A DNA stretch of 38,199 nt from Entrophospora sp. SA101 (GCA_958430865.1 CAUDNR010001336.1:63948-102146), one strand, 5' to 3'. Counted from the first letter of the stretch, positions 21,270 through 33,475 are shown. The notes: generated by a model not told the origin, from the sequence alone. Numbers and translations: made by a program.

Positions 21270-22890
21270 CTAGAGAAAAGAGTTAAAATCAAGATCATTT
21301 AATGAACTATCATTACTTGTATAACTTTTTAAGCTTTTAGATTTAGCAATCTCTTCATCCAAAATTCTACTTGTATGATATGCATCTGGATGTGATTCAT
21401 ATACTTGTTGCAAAGCACCGCTGCTGCTGCTACCATCATCATTAAAATCAATTTCATGTTTCTTGATTTTAGAAAATTTGAATAACCTTTTTATTAAACT
21501 ATTATTTTTTAAATTTTTATTTGTTAAACTTTTATTTTCAAGAGTTTCATCTTTAATAACTTCGTTAAGTTTATTTATAGCAAACTTCCGAAGTTCTCTA
21601 CTAGTTGGCCTTTTTGATGGATCCACATCCCAACACTTCTGCATCATTTGCACATAATCATCAGGCATTCCAGGTAATATTGGTGGTCGTAAACCTTCTG
21701 CACATATATCAAAAATCAAACGATGATTATGAGCTCTATCATCAAATGGTGGGTGACCTGCAAATATTTCCCACATTAACATTCCAACACTATAGATATC
21801 CGATTCTTTTGTGTTTTTTGTGTTATTGCCTCTAAGTAACTCGGGTGCAACATATGATACAATTCCATAGACTTTGTTTGATGACTTTTCATCAACTGGT
21901 CCACATAACCCCAAATCTGTAATATAACAACCACCTCCTTGCAATAATACATTACCACTATGTAAATCACAATGGATTAAATCTTTTTCATGTATATCAT
22001 CTAATGCTTCACATAAATAATCAAGGATTGTAATTCTATCTTTTAATGTTAAATTTAAATGGTTTTTTTGTAAATAACCCCTTAAATTTCCATCTGAATG
22101 ATAATTTAAAACAATTGCAAAATTTCCATTATCTAGGAATTTAGTTATACCATAGCAAAAAACAATCAACCCTGATTTAATTTTACAATAATTCATTGCC
22201 TGAAATTGAATATAAAATCAATTAGTATGATATATATAATACAGTATTGTTTATTTTGTTTAAATGACAACTACCCATCTCATCAAAAAAGGCTTTTCCT
22301 GAATTACTTGAATCATTTAAACTTTTTAATACTACTAGTTGCTCTTCTAAATAACCAAATTCTTTTTTATTTTCATTGTAATCATTAATACTTCCTCTTA
22401 TCCATGTAGCAGTAAAAATCGAACTAAATCCACCTTCTGTCAACTTTGTTATATCCTCAAATTGCTCAAAAGGTATCCATTCTAAAATATGTTTTGGCAG
22501 AGATGATTTCATTTGACATTGTTGAATAAAATCATCAATTATGTTATTTCCAGATGTCCAAGTGGTGAAAAGGCTCTGCAATTGTAAACTAATACAACCT
22601 TCACAGTACCTATCAGAGTATTTTGTCAATTTACACTTGTTACATTGTTTTGGTTTTCCCTGTTTATACATTGCATTGTTTAATTCAAAATCATAAATAA
22701 ACCTTTCCTTACAATATTCTTTTTCATTTTCAATAAGCTCCTTGTTTTTTTTGACCAATGAAAAAAAATAATCTTTTCTATTTTCTCTATCGGAATTAGT
22801 CATTGCATTATGATGTGTTTCACTATAAATTTTACGTAGAAAGTGTGTTCTTTCTAGTGATAATGTTGATAATAGTTTAACATGTGACAT
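21270..22890 (-). CDS. TKL-like protein kinase with N-terminal Cys cluster (two exons, junction frame unresolved)
   Basis: Exon 1 runs from MSHVKLL (22890) to about 22275; exon 2 from 22199 to 21270. N-terminal CNKCKLTKYSDRYCEGC is a CxxC...CxxC cluster typical of the large Rhizophagus kinase family, followed by WTSGNNIIDDFIQQCQ. Kinase motifs are LTEGGFSSIFTATW (Gly loop), VVLKSL (ATP-binding Lys), LIHCDLHSGNVLL (HCD for HRD, with Asp), ITDLGLCG (DLG for DFG), APELL, and DIYSVGMLMWEIFAGHPPF, so catalysis looks possible. The C-terminal 90 residues are Lys/Ser-rich. Anomaly: the canonical donor (GATGG|GTAGTT) and acceptor (CAG|GCAATG) leave the two halves out of frame by one base. Either splicing is non-canonical, or there is a one-base indel and the copy is dead. 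A longer in-frame ATG exists at 23010. Confidence 0.85.
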
Positions 22891-25404
22891 TATGTAAAAA
22901 TATAAAATATAAATTTGGCTTGGTGTCTTAATGAATTTTTTTTTTTTGAGAATAACGGTTACATTATTTGAATTACGTGTAACAATTTTTCGTGCAACAT
23001 TTTTTTTCACTATTACTATGATAAGGATGTAAATTGAAAAACTAAATTTGCAATATTGATCAACCTATGTTGTTTCAAACTCAGACACTAAAGACAGCTC
23101 AAGCACATTATTAATATTATTATTACGCACAGTTAACTTCAAAAGTCAAAAATCCAAAAAAACATCAATTTAACATTAACTCATATGTATGTAAAGACAA
23201 TTTTATTTTATGAAATGTAATAATAAAAAGAAGGTGCATTTTTATTTTGAAAGAAAAAACAACTAATTAAGTAAAATTTCTAACTCGGATTATAACGTTA
23301 GTAAACTCCCCATGATGATTATTCTTCTTGCATCATTGCAATATATATATAATGATATAATAATTCTTTCTTTATTCATCCCAGAGACACACATTTTTAC
23401 ATAATTTGGCATTATTGCTGCTTATATCGAGGTTTACTTTACACCAAGTGTTTTTAATTACATTGAGTGGTTTTACTTATGTCAAGGGCTTCGACTTTAG
23501 TCAAATCGTCAAAATGGCCCTGGTAGAAACTACCTTTAGTCAATACTTTGGTTACGTCAATGACTAAAGTCAAAAATTTCGTCATACATCAATAATTAAA
23601 AATATATTTTACGTTTTCCTTCCAGGTTTTCCTCTAGATCTAAGGAATGAATCAAATAGAAAATCAAGAAGAAGCATGTATTTTCCACAAGGAATTTCTC
23701 TCAAAGACCAAGATTATGCGTGCAAAATAATTAGCATTGAACTTTTTAAAAACAATTTTTGTTGCATAGGCCCATTAATATTGCATGGCATATCAGTGGA
23801 ATATGGAGAAGGTACTCGACATTTCATACATGCATTTTAAAAAAATATATTTATGTACTTTCTCCTGAATTTCATGAGAAGAACATGGTCAAAGAATACA
23901 TTGGAAGTAGGTAGTATCTTATGTATTTGAAGAAGAGAGTCACAGAATGTCAAGGTTATGGCAAAAATGAGAGACTATTATCTCATGCATAAGCTAAAGT
24001 TGCTTGCCGAACTAGGAAGTTTCAGCAGAATGTCATATGAGAAACTGCCAAAATAGTTTCAGCAAATCATTCTGAAATGCCGAAATGCCAAAACCATAGT
24101 TGACTTTTGGTATAACTGCTAGTAAGATTTAATAAATTTCATCCTAGAGGTTGGAAATCTGGCATAATTGTCTAAATTTTTTTGGTCAATTAATATTAAT
24201 ATTCAAATAATTAATCTACTAAATAATTGACTATTTTAATTATTTTTTTGAATAAGGGAAATAAAATGAAAACAAATACATAAATATATATATATATATA
24301 TTTGAATTTAATGATTTAATAGCAAGCCTTTTTGAAATAAAGATTTAGATTGAGCCAATACTTTTCCTCTGAAAATTCAAAAGATACAAATTGTGATTCT
24401 GGCCATTCTTTTTAAAATATTGAAGTAATGACATTATATATATTAAAGTTGGTTTTTTTTATGCGTATAGAAATCTGCACAAAAAAAAAATAATGATAAA
24501 AAGGAAAAATATCTGGCAACTTTTTTTTTTCCAGAACTTCATAAAAATCGGAAATATATATTTGACTTAATTTCTCTTAGAGTAGAGGAATAGTGGATGT
24601 TCCATATTTTTTCAAAGTAATGGAAATTTGATTATCTATCCACACAATCATTTATCATTATATCATAGGGTTGGCTCAGTCTAAAGACCTCCTATTGCTG
24701 CGCCATATGACCAAATAATAAAAAAATTTAAGACTTCACAAATAATTTTTTTGGGAATATCTCGTTATTACATTAAAACTAAAGACCTATTCTATCAACT
24801 AATAATGATACTTTTTTAAAAAATTTGCCTCCTTGATGTTCTTTTTAGCAGTTTTTTTGAAATATTTGTCATTATAGCTTTTTTTAATATTGAAAAAATT
24901 TTGTGTAGTGTATAGTAAATATTAAATAGAATTGAGTGGATTCACCTGGTTGCTACAAAAGGTATAGATCTTCAAGTTAAAGTCTACTTTTAGTGTCAAT
25001 AAGAATAATTAGCATTATTCTTTTATAATTATGTTTGTTTTCTGACATGAAAAAAACTTTAATTTTATCAATTAGTTTGTGCTCAAAAGATTTTATAGAT
25101 GCTTATTATCATTTAAAATATATAATTAATTAAAAGAAAAAAAAGTTCTTGTTTATTCATAATCATGTATTTGATTAAACATCCCCTCATAATATATATA
25201 CATAATATATATTGCCAATTATGTATATTGTTCATATTTATTTTGAAATCTAAATTGTGAATTCAATTATATTAGCAGATTTAAATACAGAAATAATACC
25301 ACAAGGATATTTTTAATTTAGTAGACAATATGATTTATAGGACTGACCTTCCACAGACAGGCAATGATGATTACTGATAAATTACCATTCCACTTGCTGA
25401 ATGG
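22891..25404. other. Intergenic, 2.5 kb, kinase promoter side and repeats
   Basis: A T-rich stretch upstream of 22890 should contain the kinase promoter. Around 23617-23840 (+) an open frame reads PLDLRNESNRKSRRSMYF then PQGISLKDQDYACKI and further to a TAA. It has no known motif but is cleaner than background and could be a gene relic. Near 23480-23600 there are several loose TTTAGTCAA/TGACTAAAG motifs. (TA)n lies at 24283-24301. Nothing else is recognised. Confidence 0.45.
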
Positions 25405-26823
25405 TCATACTAGTTTTAAAAATCCTAAATCTTGATATTCTTTTAATAAATCAACTATCCCATCATTGTTCAAAGAATGGTTATCATATCCCAATAAACT
25501 CAATTCAAGGGGTTTAGGTCCTTGCCAATTATTCATCAAAACCCCCAGCGAATCATCAGAAATGATGATTTTATGTGCAATACTTAAAAATCTCAAGTTT
25601 CTTGGTAATGCCTGATTTAAAGCTGCCAATACTTCATCAGCATTCACTATAGCATCCTCACCAATTTGAGACAATGCAATGGATTGTAATTTAACGCAGT
25701 TATTAAATACTCCAACCAAATATTGCATTACTTCATCCTTGTAAAATATTGATAAAGATGTTAGATTATGACAATTTTCTCCAACTAATTGAATCACCTC
25801 TCCTAAATATTGAACATCAATTGGATAGCCCTCGATTATTAACAAATTAAGAAATTTTCCATTGATTTTAATGAAAGAAGAAAGGTCTAATAAAAATGGA
25901 GAGTTGATGAGTGAAATAACCACCTTTACGATATTTTTAAATGATATAGATTTAAAACTTGACAGACTGCTATTATCAGCAAATCCATTATCAAAATTAA
26001 TTAATGACAATGAATTTAAATTTTTTAATGTTGGAATTATCACAGAATCTAAATTATTTTCTCCAACACTATCATAGTCGATTATTGATTCTGAATGAAT
26101 TGATATGGCTTTTTTGAAATCATCAGAAAAAACTAGATTGTCAGCTGAACGAATAGATAATCTTTTGATTTGATCTTGTGCTTTAACTAGCTGAGTTAGA
26201 CCATAATCAACATCATTGGTAAATAAGTACTCACTACTATAATCTATATATAATTCTTGAATTTTTTTACATATTTTTGCAATTTTATCAAAAAATTTGT
26301 GCCCATTAGGAAAGTTGCAATCCAATTTATAAAGATCTTTAAAACTAGCATCAAATCTATTATGATTGATTAACCAATCGCACTCAATGTCAATAACTTT
26401 AAGCCTTTTGATATTTGTTGAATGATCCAAAATAAAGTTTGCTAATTTTTCATTCAAAACTTTAAGTTTATATGATTCCTGACCATTTATCAGCTCCTTT
26501 AAAAATTTTCTACTTCGGCAGAGATTTAATTCAGTGGTAAGTTTAGCATAATTGTATAAGGGTGGTTTCTCCAATAGTTTAAAAGGCAATAAAATGTTAT
26601 TTTCCTTTAAGAAATTTTTATTTTCTTCCATTAGTAGCAACAAACAATTGATTAATATTTTGGTGCTGCCAGCAGAATAAAATGGATTTCTCCATAAAGC
26701 TGGAATGTTAACACTATGCCATTGCTTATTAACTAGGACACAAGAATGTAATGTGTTATAATCATTTTCGACGCATCCGAATATTGATATCATGAGTTCA
26801 GGTGGTAAATTTATTGTTGACAT
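25405..26823 (-). CDS. F-box protein with leucine-rich region (472 aa, single exon)
   Basis: One uninterrupted frame. The N-terminus INLPPELMISIFGCV, followed by LHSCVLVNKQWHSVNIP and LWRNPF, is a canonical F-box (about residues 4-46), the Skp1-binding part of SCF ubiquitin ligases. The remainder (about 130-470) carries irregular leucine-rich repeats such as IKRLSIRS, LNSLSLINF, LTSLSIF and LRFLSIAH that would select the substrate. Very many such single-exon F-box/LRR paralogues occur in glomeromycete fungi, and orthology to a named gene cannot be claimed. The ATG chosen is directly before the F-box. The frame is intact, with no sign of decay. Confidence 0.92.
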   Translation of the reverse strand: MSTINLPPELMISIFGCVENDYNTLHSCVLVNKQWHSVNIPALWRNPFYSAGSTKILINCLLLLMEENKNFLKENNILLPFKLLEKPPLYNYAKLTTELNLCRSRKFLKELINGQESYKLKVLNEKLANFILDHSTNIKRLKVIDIECDWLINHNRFDASFKDLYKLDCNFPNGHKFFDKIAKICKKIQELYIDYSSEYLFTNDVDYGLTQLVKAQDQIKRLSIRSADNLVFSDDFKKAISIHSESIIDYDSVGENNLDSVIIPTLKNLNSLSLINFDNGFADNSSLSSFKSISFKNIVKVVISLINSPFLLDLSSFIKINGKFLNLLIIEGYPIDVQYLGEVIQLVGENCHNLTSLSIFYKDEVMQYLVGVFNNCVKLQSIALSQIGEDAIVNADEVLAALNQALPRNLRFLSIAHKIIISDDSLGVLMNNWQGPKPLELSLLGYDNHSLNNDGIVDLLKEYQDLGFLKLV

Positions 26824-27135
26824 TACAATGTTAATTTTTTTTTTTTATAAACAATGATTTGCGCAACTGAATCCAAAATTGCACATTTTCAAAGATCGCC
26901 GATAAATGATTAAAAAAAATGAATGCATTTTTTATTGATGTAGGTTTGTATGTGCGTATGTGGATGTTTATGTATATGAAAATGTGTTTATATTTGTAAA
27001 ATATTTATGCGTATGCGTGAAAATATATATTTCTTAATTAAATAAATAAATAACTAACTATAAATAAAAAATAAACAATAATAATGTTGTCATGATTGCT
27101 CAAAATCTTAATTTTTTACATGTTGATGAATGATC
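26824..27135. other. Short intergenic between F-box gene and PDK1 gene
   Basis: It contains the promoter side of the F-box gene (T-run just upstream of its ATG) and the 3' UTR side of the PDK1-type gene. A TATGTGCGTATG/TTATGCGTATGCG purine-pyrimidine alternating patch lies near 26949-27018. No gene. Confidence 0.5.
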
Positions 27136-28319
27136 TTAAAACATTTCTCCATAGTTTGCTACTAACAACTGATTTATTCTATTCACCCATTCACTAGCTG
27201 CTCCATTTGGATCTTCAAAATAATAAGTTTTTCTAGGCTAACAAAAAACAAAAAAAAAATAGATTCAAAATTAAATTCAAAAGATTCTAATATAATAGTA
27301 AAGAAGATGGTAACAATGGTAATGATGATGATGATGATGATAATAATAATAAATAATACATACTGTATGAACAAAAAAATATTTTCTATTTTTTAATTCA
27401 ACAACCATTCTTGAACTCCAATATATTTCACCTTTTTGTTTCATTCGTTCTTGATCAGCATATATTAGCCTAGGAAAATCTGTTAAAATTAATAGACATT
27501 TCTTAGAAAAAAATCCTTTTCGTTTATTTATGGGTCCAGAATGAACAACTAGCTCCGATTTGAGTAGGAATGGAAGGCTAATATATATATATATATATAC
27601 ATATAAACATGTAACGTTAGAAAAATAGACATATCAAATATGTTTAAATACCATAAAGTATTATTAAATGATGATTGTGATTATACCATTGAGCAGAAGT
27701 GTGTTTTTGATCTTGTAATTTTTTGAGTTTTTCTGGATCAACTTTATCAGATCCATCATCGCCATTTGCAAAGCTCTCTAACCTGAATGGATCACTTTGT
27801 TTAAGTCCAGTAGCAAGATAACTGCTGCCACCAACGCTGCTACCACGGTTATAATTACTATTTTGCCTTAAAAAGACACTATCTGATCTGAATTCATCTT
27901 CATTATTTGTTGGGTTAGGAGGTAAATATGGTAATAGTTTTGGAGCAGGTTGCTGCCATAAGTCATCCCACATTATATCATTAAAGAATGGATGTGATTT
28001 TAGTTTATTAACCCCATCTTTGCCACCATGACCGAGTCGCTCATTTGGATTGGTAACCTTATTATAATAACAACGTATAGGTAAATATAAAGATAATAAA
28101 TCAACAATATAATTTTTTATATAATGAAAATCATTATTAGTACCAGTAGTTTTTGAACCAGATCTTTCGCAATAGGAGGAAATCCTTCTGGAAAAGAATA
28201 ATCAAGATTGACAATTTTTTGAAAGGTCATGTACTCATTTGAACCTTTAAATGGTGGACGTCCTGCAATTAATTGATATATGATACAACCAAGTGCCCAA
28301 TAATCTGAACTAAATGTAA

Positions 28320-28354
<35 letters not shown>

Positions 28355-28755
28355 CATCATCATCATCATCATCATTACTATTATTATCATAGTATATGAT
28401 AAATAAACAACTTTCATTAAATATATATATATACAACTTGAATTAAAAACAACCCGAACCTTTTGCATGCTGCCTTTTCCTTTAAAAGTTCTGGGCTTAC
28501 ATATTCAGCCGTGCCTACAAATGAATTTGCTCGATCATCTATTATTATTGTTGATATTAAAATTATCATTTAAATATATACATACATATATATATTAATA
28601 ATTTACAGACATTGATTGAAAAAATATAATAAGAGAATTAATTGTTTTTAACCTTCAACGGTTCCAAATTCATTTTGCTCTAATAATTTTGCAGTTCCAA
28701 AATCAGTAACTTTAATATGCATTTTTTCATCTAATAATATACTTTCAAAATCAAT

Positions 28756-28796
<41 letters not shown>

Positions 28797-29777
28797 ACTT
28801 GGAAAAAATAATATAAAGATAAAATAAAAAGTCTTACTTTTCTGGTTTTAAATCTCTTTTGAAATTAAAAAAAAAAAAAAAACAAAATTTTAAAACTACA
28901 AATCAAACAATTAAACAATAATATTGTTATTTAAAAAAGAATCTTCACCTATGAATTACCCCCTGACTATGCATGTATTCTACAACTGATAAAATTTGAG
29001 CAGAATAATATTGCGCACAATTAACATCAAATGATCCAAGCTAAAAAATTTTTTAATTTTATTATCAATAATTATTTATTCCACAAAGTCATCAATGAAC
29101 AATTGATAAAAATAGCTTTTTATTACAAACCTTTTTTATTAAAGTTAAAAGTTCGCCATTTTTAGCATGATCCAATACGAAATCTTTTTTTTTTGCAAAT
29201 CAAATAATAACAACAATAATAATCGAATAAATTAAGAATTTTTTTTTTTTTGTGGTATGAATGAATCGAGAAATTGAAGAAAAAAGAAGAAAATGTCAAT
29301 TTTTAAATATCTTTTAAAAGAAAAGGATACATAAACTATTATTATCTTGAAACGTATAATATAAACGAACAATCCCAGGATGATTTAATATATTTAAAGT
29401 GTTTTTCTCAATGTGGACATATTTAACTTTTTTTTCTTTGATAATGTGTTTTTTGTCAAGAATTTTTATTGCATACGCGCGTCCTGATGAACGATCTTTT
29501 GCAAATACAACCTAAATTTTAAATTAAGACAAAGGATTTTTACAAATTATCGAAATTTTGAGAATTTTAAAAATTTTAAAATAAAAATTTCTTCACATAC
29601 AGTGGAGTAAGAACCTTCACCCAGAGTTCTACCAAACTCAAAATCTTTAACACCTTTTTTTCTTATAGATGTATTAGTTGAAGTTGTTGATTGTGCATAA
29701 TGTTGTTGAGAGTGTCCGTTTTCTCTATTTGAACTGTTAGCAGTTGAATGAGAGCCAATTGAATTATTAGAAGTCAT
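27136..29777 (-). CDS. PDPK1: 3-phosphoinositide-dependent protein kinase 1 (AGC kinase with PH domain), 513 aa, eleven exons
   Basis: Exons: 29777-29601, 29511-29331, 29183-29131, 29040-28949, 28855-28838, 28741-28653, 28538-28460, 28309-28144, 28057-27687, 27577-27364, 27237-27136. All junctions are GT-AG and sum to 514 codons. PDK1 phosphorylates the activation loop of AGC kinases (Akt, S6K, SGK, PKC; Ypk/Pkc1 in fungi) at membranes. Seen: Gly loop LGEGSYSTV (52-60), AIK with K75, HIIKEKKV, HRDLKPEN (167-174), DFG (187-189), activation loop ANSFVGTAEYVSPELL with S209 matching human Ser241, and GCIIYQLIAGRPPFKGSNEY. A Ser/Asn-rich linker follows, then a C-terminal PH domain (about 412-508) with GPINKRKGFFSKK, LTDFPRLIYAD, KGEIYWS, YFFVHTPRKTYYFEDP. 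Exon 5 is only 18 nt. The N-terminal 40 residues are low-complexity Ser/Thr/Asn. Confidence 0.94.
28318..28375. repeat. TTA then TCA trinucleotide microsatellite in PDK1 intron
   Basis: About 11 TTA units run directly into about 8 TCA units in the intron between exons 7 and 8 of the PDK1-type gene. It is a compound microsatellite and a useful polymorphic marker. Confidence 0.9.
28756..28795. repeat. (AATC)n tetranucleotide microsatellite in PDK1 intron
   Basis: About ten tandem ATCA units lie in the short intron between microexon 5 and exon 6 of the PDK1-type gene. Variation here would change the spacing around the 18-nt microexon. Confidence 0.9.
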
Positions 29778-31925
29778 TTTGAAAGAAATTATTGTTTGTA
29801 ATTTTTGTTGAAAAAAAAATTTTATTTATTTTGGATTTAAAAATTGTTCATGTGTTACATTTTGACAAACAAAATTCAAAAGTTGTGCGATGTGTGCTGC
29901 AGATCAAGAAGAAAAAAAAGTAATTTGAAGTTCACTATTTAAATTAACCTCTTGCTGTTGTTGTTGTTATTGTTGCTATTGTTACTACTATTGGTGATTA
30001 TGTGACAGTAATAATAATATAGATAATTGTATAAATAATTAAATAATTCGTTTAATATTAAAATTTCACGAATCCCCAAATAAATGGATAATCGAATAAT
30101 CTGACTTTTTAGAATTTATGCATTTTTTATATGGTGCTCTCTTGTTTTTGTCTTTTTTTTTATATATATACAATAACAATAAAAAAGATTTTAACGAACA
30201 ATAATTGATTGATGTAACATGTCATCCACATGATCAATAGATATACCTCAATAAACACAATTTAGTTAGTATTGGATTGTTTATTACTATGTCGAATGTT
30301 GAATTAATAATTTTTCTATCAATTATTTATGTGGATTTTTTTTTTCTCACAAGATTATGAATTTAAAGGATTATATAACGTTAAATGCATAAAAATTGGA
30401 AAATGATCTGCATGGGAAAAATGTTTTTTAAAATGAAAATTTTGTTTTGATATTTATTCTTCGTACTTTACAAATAAGTTACTAAAATGATTTTTCTTCA
30501 AATATAATAGAATCTACTCGAAAAGACAAGTTCTAGTAAGTAGTACTTGCCCATAGTATACTTTACAAGTAGAAAAGTTCTCCTCAAGAGGAGCTCATGA
30601 AATGATTTCTTAATATTAATCTGCTCGAAAAGAAAGTCTTTGGTAAATGCTCTACGCATGCACAAAAAATAAGGGGCGTTTATAATATATTAATATACTC
30701 CTAATATTTTTTATTAGTGAAACGGATCACCGCCGTCATTGTCACAAACAAATTTGACTACCAAAAGTTCTTAATTTTTCAGTCCAATATAATCACTATT
30801 TTTTTTAAATGATTATTGCACGACAAAGGAATTAATATCTTGTTAAAAGGTTCTTTTTAAAAAAATTTGTAAAGTCAAAAGCAGTTTTCAAATTGTATAT
30901 AACCTACTGTATATTATTAAACCTATAAAAAATTTCATAAAATATATTATTAAATCTTGAAATAATTTTGTTTTGCCGCCTTTGCCAACAAGGAGTTCAT
31001 TCACAAGGTAAATGGCTTTGCATGTATGTAAATTTAGAAACATTCATTAAAAAACATTTTAATTTAAAAATACAGAGTATTTCCAGTGCATTAGTATTGA
31101 CCATCAACTAGGCGAGTTGAAGGATGATGGTATTAGGAAATAATAAGATTAATATATCTTTCTATTTTACATATTAATATTCTTCGTGAAAATTATATCA
31201 AACCTTCTTTTTGCTTTAGGAATAAAAATTAGAATTCCCTGTTTTTTTACTTGGTATTTTTACAAATAATTAATTCATTATTAAAATTAGATGTATTTAA
31301 CATCACAATTTATTTTTAAATAGGGCAACATGAGAAGAGCAGGAAAATATTTGTTATGATAATAATAACCTATTTATTTTATTCTTGGGGTGACATCGTC
31401 AATTTTTGTTAATGTTAAAGAAATCAAGCGGAAGGAGAATGTTATATATATTAAATATTTTCTAGTGGCCAAATAATAGTTAATTGTTGAACTTATTTTA
31501 CCTTCTTGTTATCCACTTCACCCACCTTCAATAAAATAAATTTTATTTTTTTATCTTTGATAATATTAATATTATTATATTAATATACGATACTTAATGA
31601 TCGGGCAGCCAAAAAAATTATCCATTGGTAGGTATACAAACATACAGAAATAAAGTTTATATATAAATCGTTATAATATCTGTAAACTTAAATCTATGAT
31701 TCATCTAATTTATATAATGTTTTGATGTAATTTTTGATGTTTTCATAATTCTATGCCTAAATTAAAGTGTAAACATGTAAGGTCTGAAGATTTCAAAATT
31801 TAATAAACAAAATTAATATTCATAATTATTGCAAGGTATACGAAATATTTCAAACAGTTATAAATATTCCAATTCCAAATAGTAATTAGTCGAATATTCA
31901 AATAATTATTCGAGTATCGAGTAAA
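29778..31925. other. Intergenic, 2.1 kb, PDK1 promoter side
   Basis: The region upstream of the PDK1 start holds A/T-rich sequence with a TTGTTGTTATTGTTGC run near 29955-29980. A motif CT(A/G)CTCGAAAAGA occurs twice (about 30513 and 30621). No coding frame is recognised. GAATATTC/ATTCGAG motifs at 31870-31920 lead into the repeat at 31926. Confidence 0.45.
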
Positions 31926-32143
31926 CCTCTAACTCTATTACTTTTATCCTGCTACTAGTATTGTGTTTTTCTTTTTTTCTTTTTGAGTAAATGTATGTTT
32001 TTTTTGTCATTCTAAGTAATGCAGATGAACCCATCTCAACCAAGTGTTTATGTCATTGAATTCTGCACTAAAATTCCAAATGTGAATTGAATGCTAAGAA
32101 AAAAATTTTTTTTTTTAGCCAGCTCATATCATTAATCTAGCTT
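31926..32143. repeat. Second, degenerate copy of the right half of the hAT-type MITE
   Basis: Shares with 18910-19124 the blocks ACTTTTATCCTGCTA, CATTCTAAGTAATG, GTCATTGAATTCTG and TTTTTAGCCAGCT in the same order. The right terminus is eroded (TCATATCATTAA instead of AACATCACTAA) and no left terminus is seen. It is therefore an older, truncated copy in the same orientation. Confidence 0.75.
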
Positions 32144-32513
32144 TGGTGATGCAATTATAATGTATCTTTTGCATAAACAAATACATTTATCAAGAATAAA
32201 TTCACGGATCAATTTTATGCACAATATACTAGATAGTATTATGAATTTCTCGCACTATTACTCATTGATATTCGTATCTAGAAAAAGGAAGCCAGGTATG
32301 ACTTTGAGCATGAAATGTGAGTAGGTAATATTTGAGAGAAAGACAGTAGTCATTCTCTGGCTATGTAAGTAATTATTCGCAACTATTTTTCTTTTCCAAC
32401 TCAACATGAGGAAAAGTAGAAAAGATCCCGTATATAAATATATGCTAACTCAACGCCAATTAAAATAATTAATTTAATAACATAATAATTTGCAATAAAA
32501 ATAACTGATAAAA
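32144..32513. other. Intergenic between hAT-related repeat and tectonin relic
   Basis: A/T-rich sequence with no coding frame, TIR or tandem repeat recognised. Confidence 0.45.
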
Positions 32514-33475
32514 TTAACAACTTATTAAATCATAAAAGTAATTATCTTGACGCGTATAAATATCATTTGCGCCATTAACGCCCCACGCAATGCCATCAAT
32601 AGAAATTGCAACATTCTTGAGCGCGCTGTCAAAATATTGCCAACCTTTATTGACATATTGAAAAATTTGATCATTATAATTGATGCCAACCACTAATTTT
32701 TCACTACTGGTGTAAACTTGCTTGAACTTTCCAGGAATTTGAACCTATTTTTTAAAACAATAACTAAATATAAATACTAAGGTCAAATTTAAAATGGTAC
32801 TGACCAGTTGATACCACCCATTTAAAGATATATTGGTTACTATTAATGCCCCAAATGGTCCCATCAGAGGCTACTGACACATTGGGCAACCCATCAGAAA
32901 CTTCAACCCATCTACCATTATTAATATTATTGCCAATTCAGTAAAAGATCTTACCTATATGATTGACACCCCAGATGTGATCTTTATTGACAACTGTAAA
33001 AAAAAAATAAATAATGTAGCCAAATTTATGATTTTTGACAGCTGTAAAGCTTACAAAAATTATCTGATATTTAGACTAAAGAACCCTCAACCTGCGTCCT
33101 ATAATATACAGCAAAATCAAAAGTTAACGGAGAACAAACCAAGACTAAGAAAGATGGATGGCAAGAGAAATGGTTACTTACCATCCATAACCATTCCATG
33201 CAAAAATGTTATTTTGATTATTATAGCCCAAATAGTTCCATCAACACCAACACCAACACCAACATTTACAGCTGAGTCAACAGCTAGCTCTCAATGTCAA
33301 TTGTAGAATCGAAAAATCTATAGAATTAAAGGGAAAATGAGTATTCATGTCAAGAATGTATCACACAAATAGAAGAGAAGTATATTACCTTTTTTGCAGA
33401 GTTTACACTTCATATGTTATTGCCTTTACCAACTACCAGTTGACCAAGATTGCCTCCAATTTGTTTCCAACCCAT
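32514..33475 (-). pseudogene. Tectonin-type beta-propeller lectin, disabled
   Basis: Reads on the minus strand from MGWKQIGGNLGQLVVGKG (33475) to a final exon VQIPGKFKQVYTSSEK ... WQYFDSALKNVAISIDGIAWGV ending at TAA 32514-32516. Repeated DGTIWGxN/GxAWGVN strands (for example ASDGTIWGINSNQYIFKW near 32810-32880) are the tectonin/tachylectin-2 repeat. Fungal tectonins bind methylated or other sugars on microbes and nematodes. Disabling changes seen: NNI-stop-SVNSAKK, where TGA replaces the expected TGG (about 33412); a missing G between DGTIW and GYNNQNNIFAWNGYGW (about 33230); TAA in SLV-stop-ISDNF (about 33075); and TGA in GKIFY-stop-IGNN (about 32943). Possible donors and acceptors exist (33389, 33182, 33098), but no splice choice removes all of these. 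Confidence 0.72.

Noticed and set aside
32959..33306. Plus-strand 115-codon open frame
   Set aside because: It is antisense to the tectonin relic; the minus strand shows clear family motifs while this frame has none.
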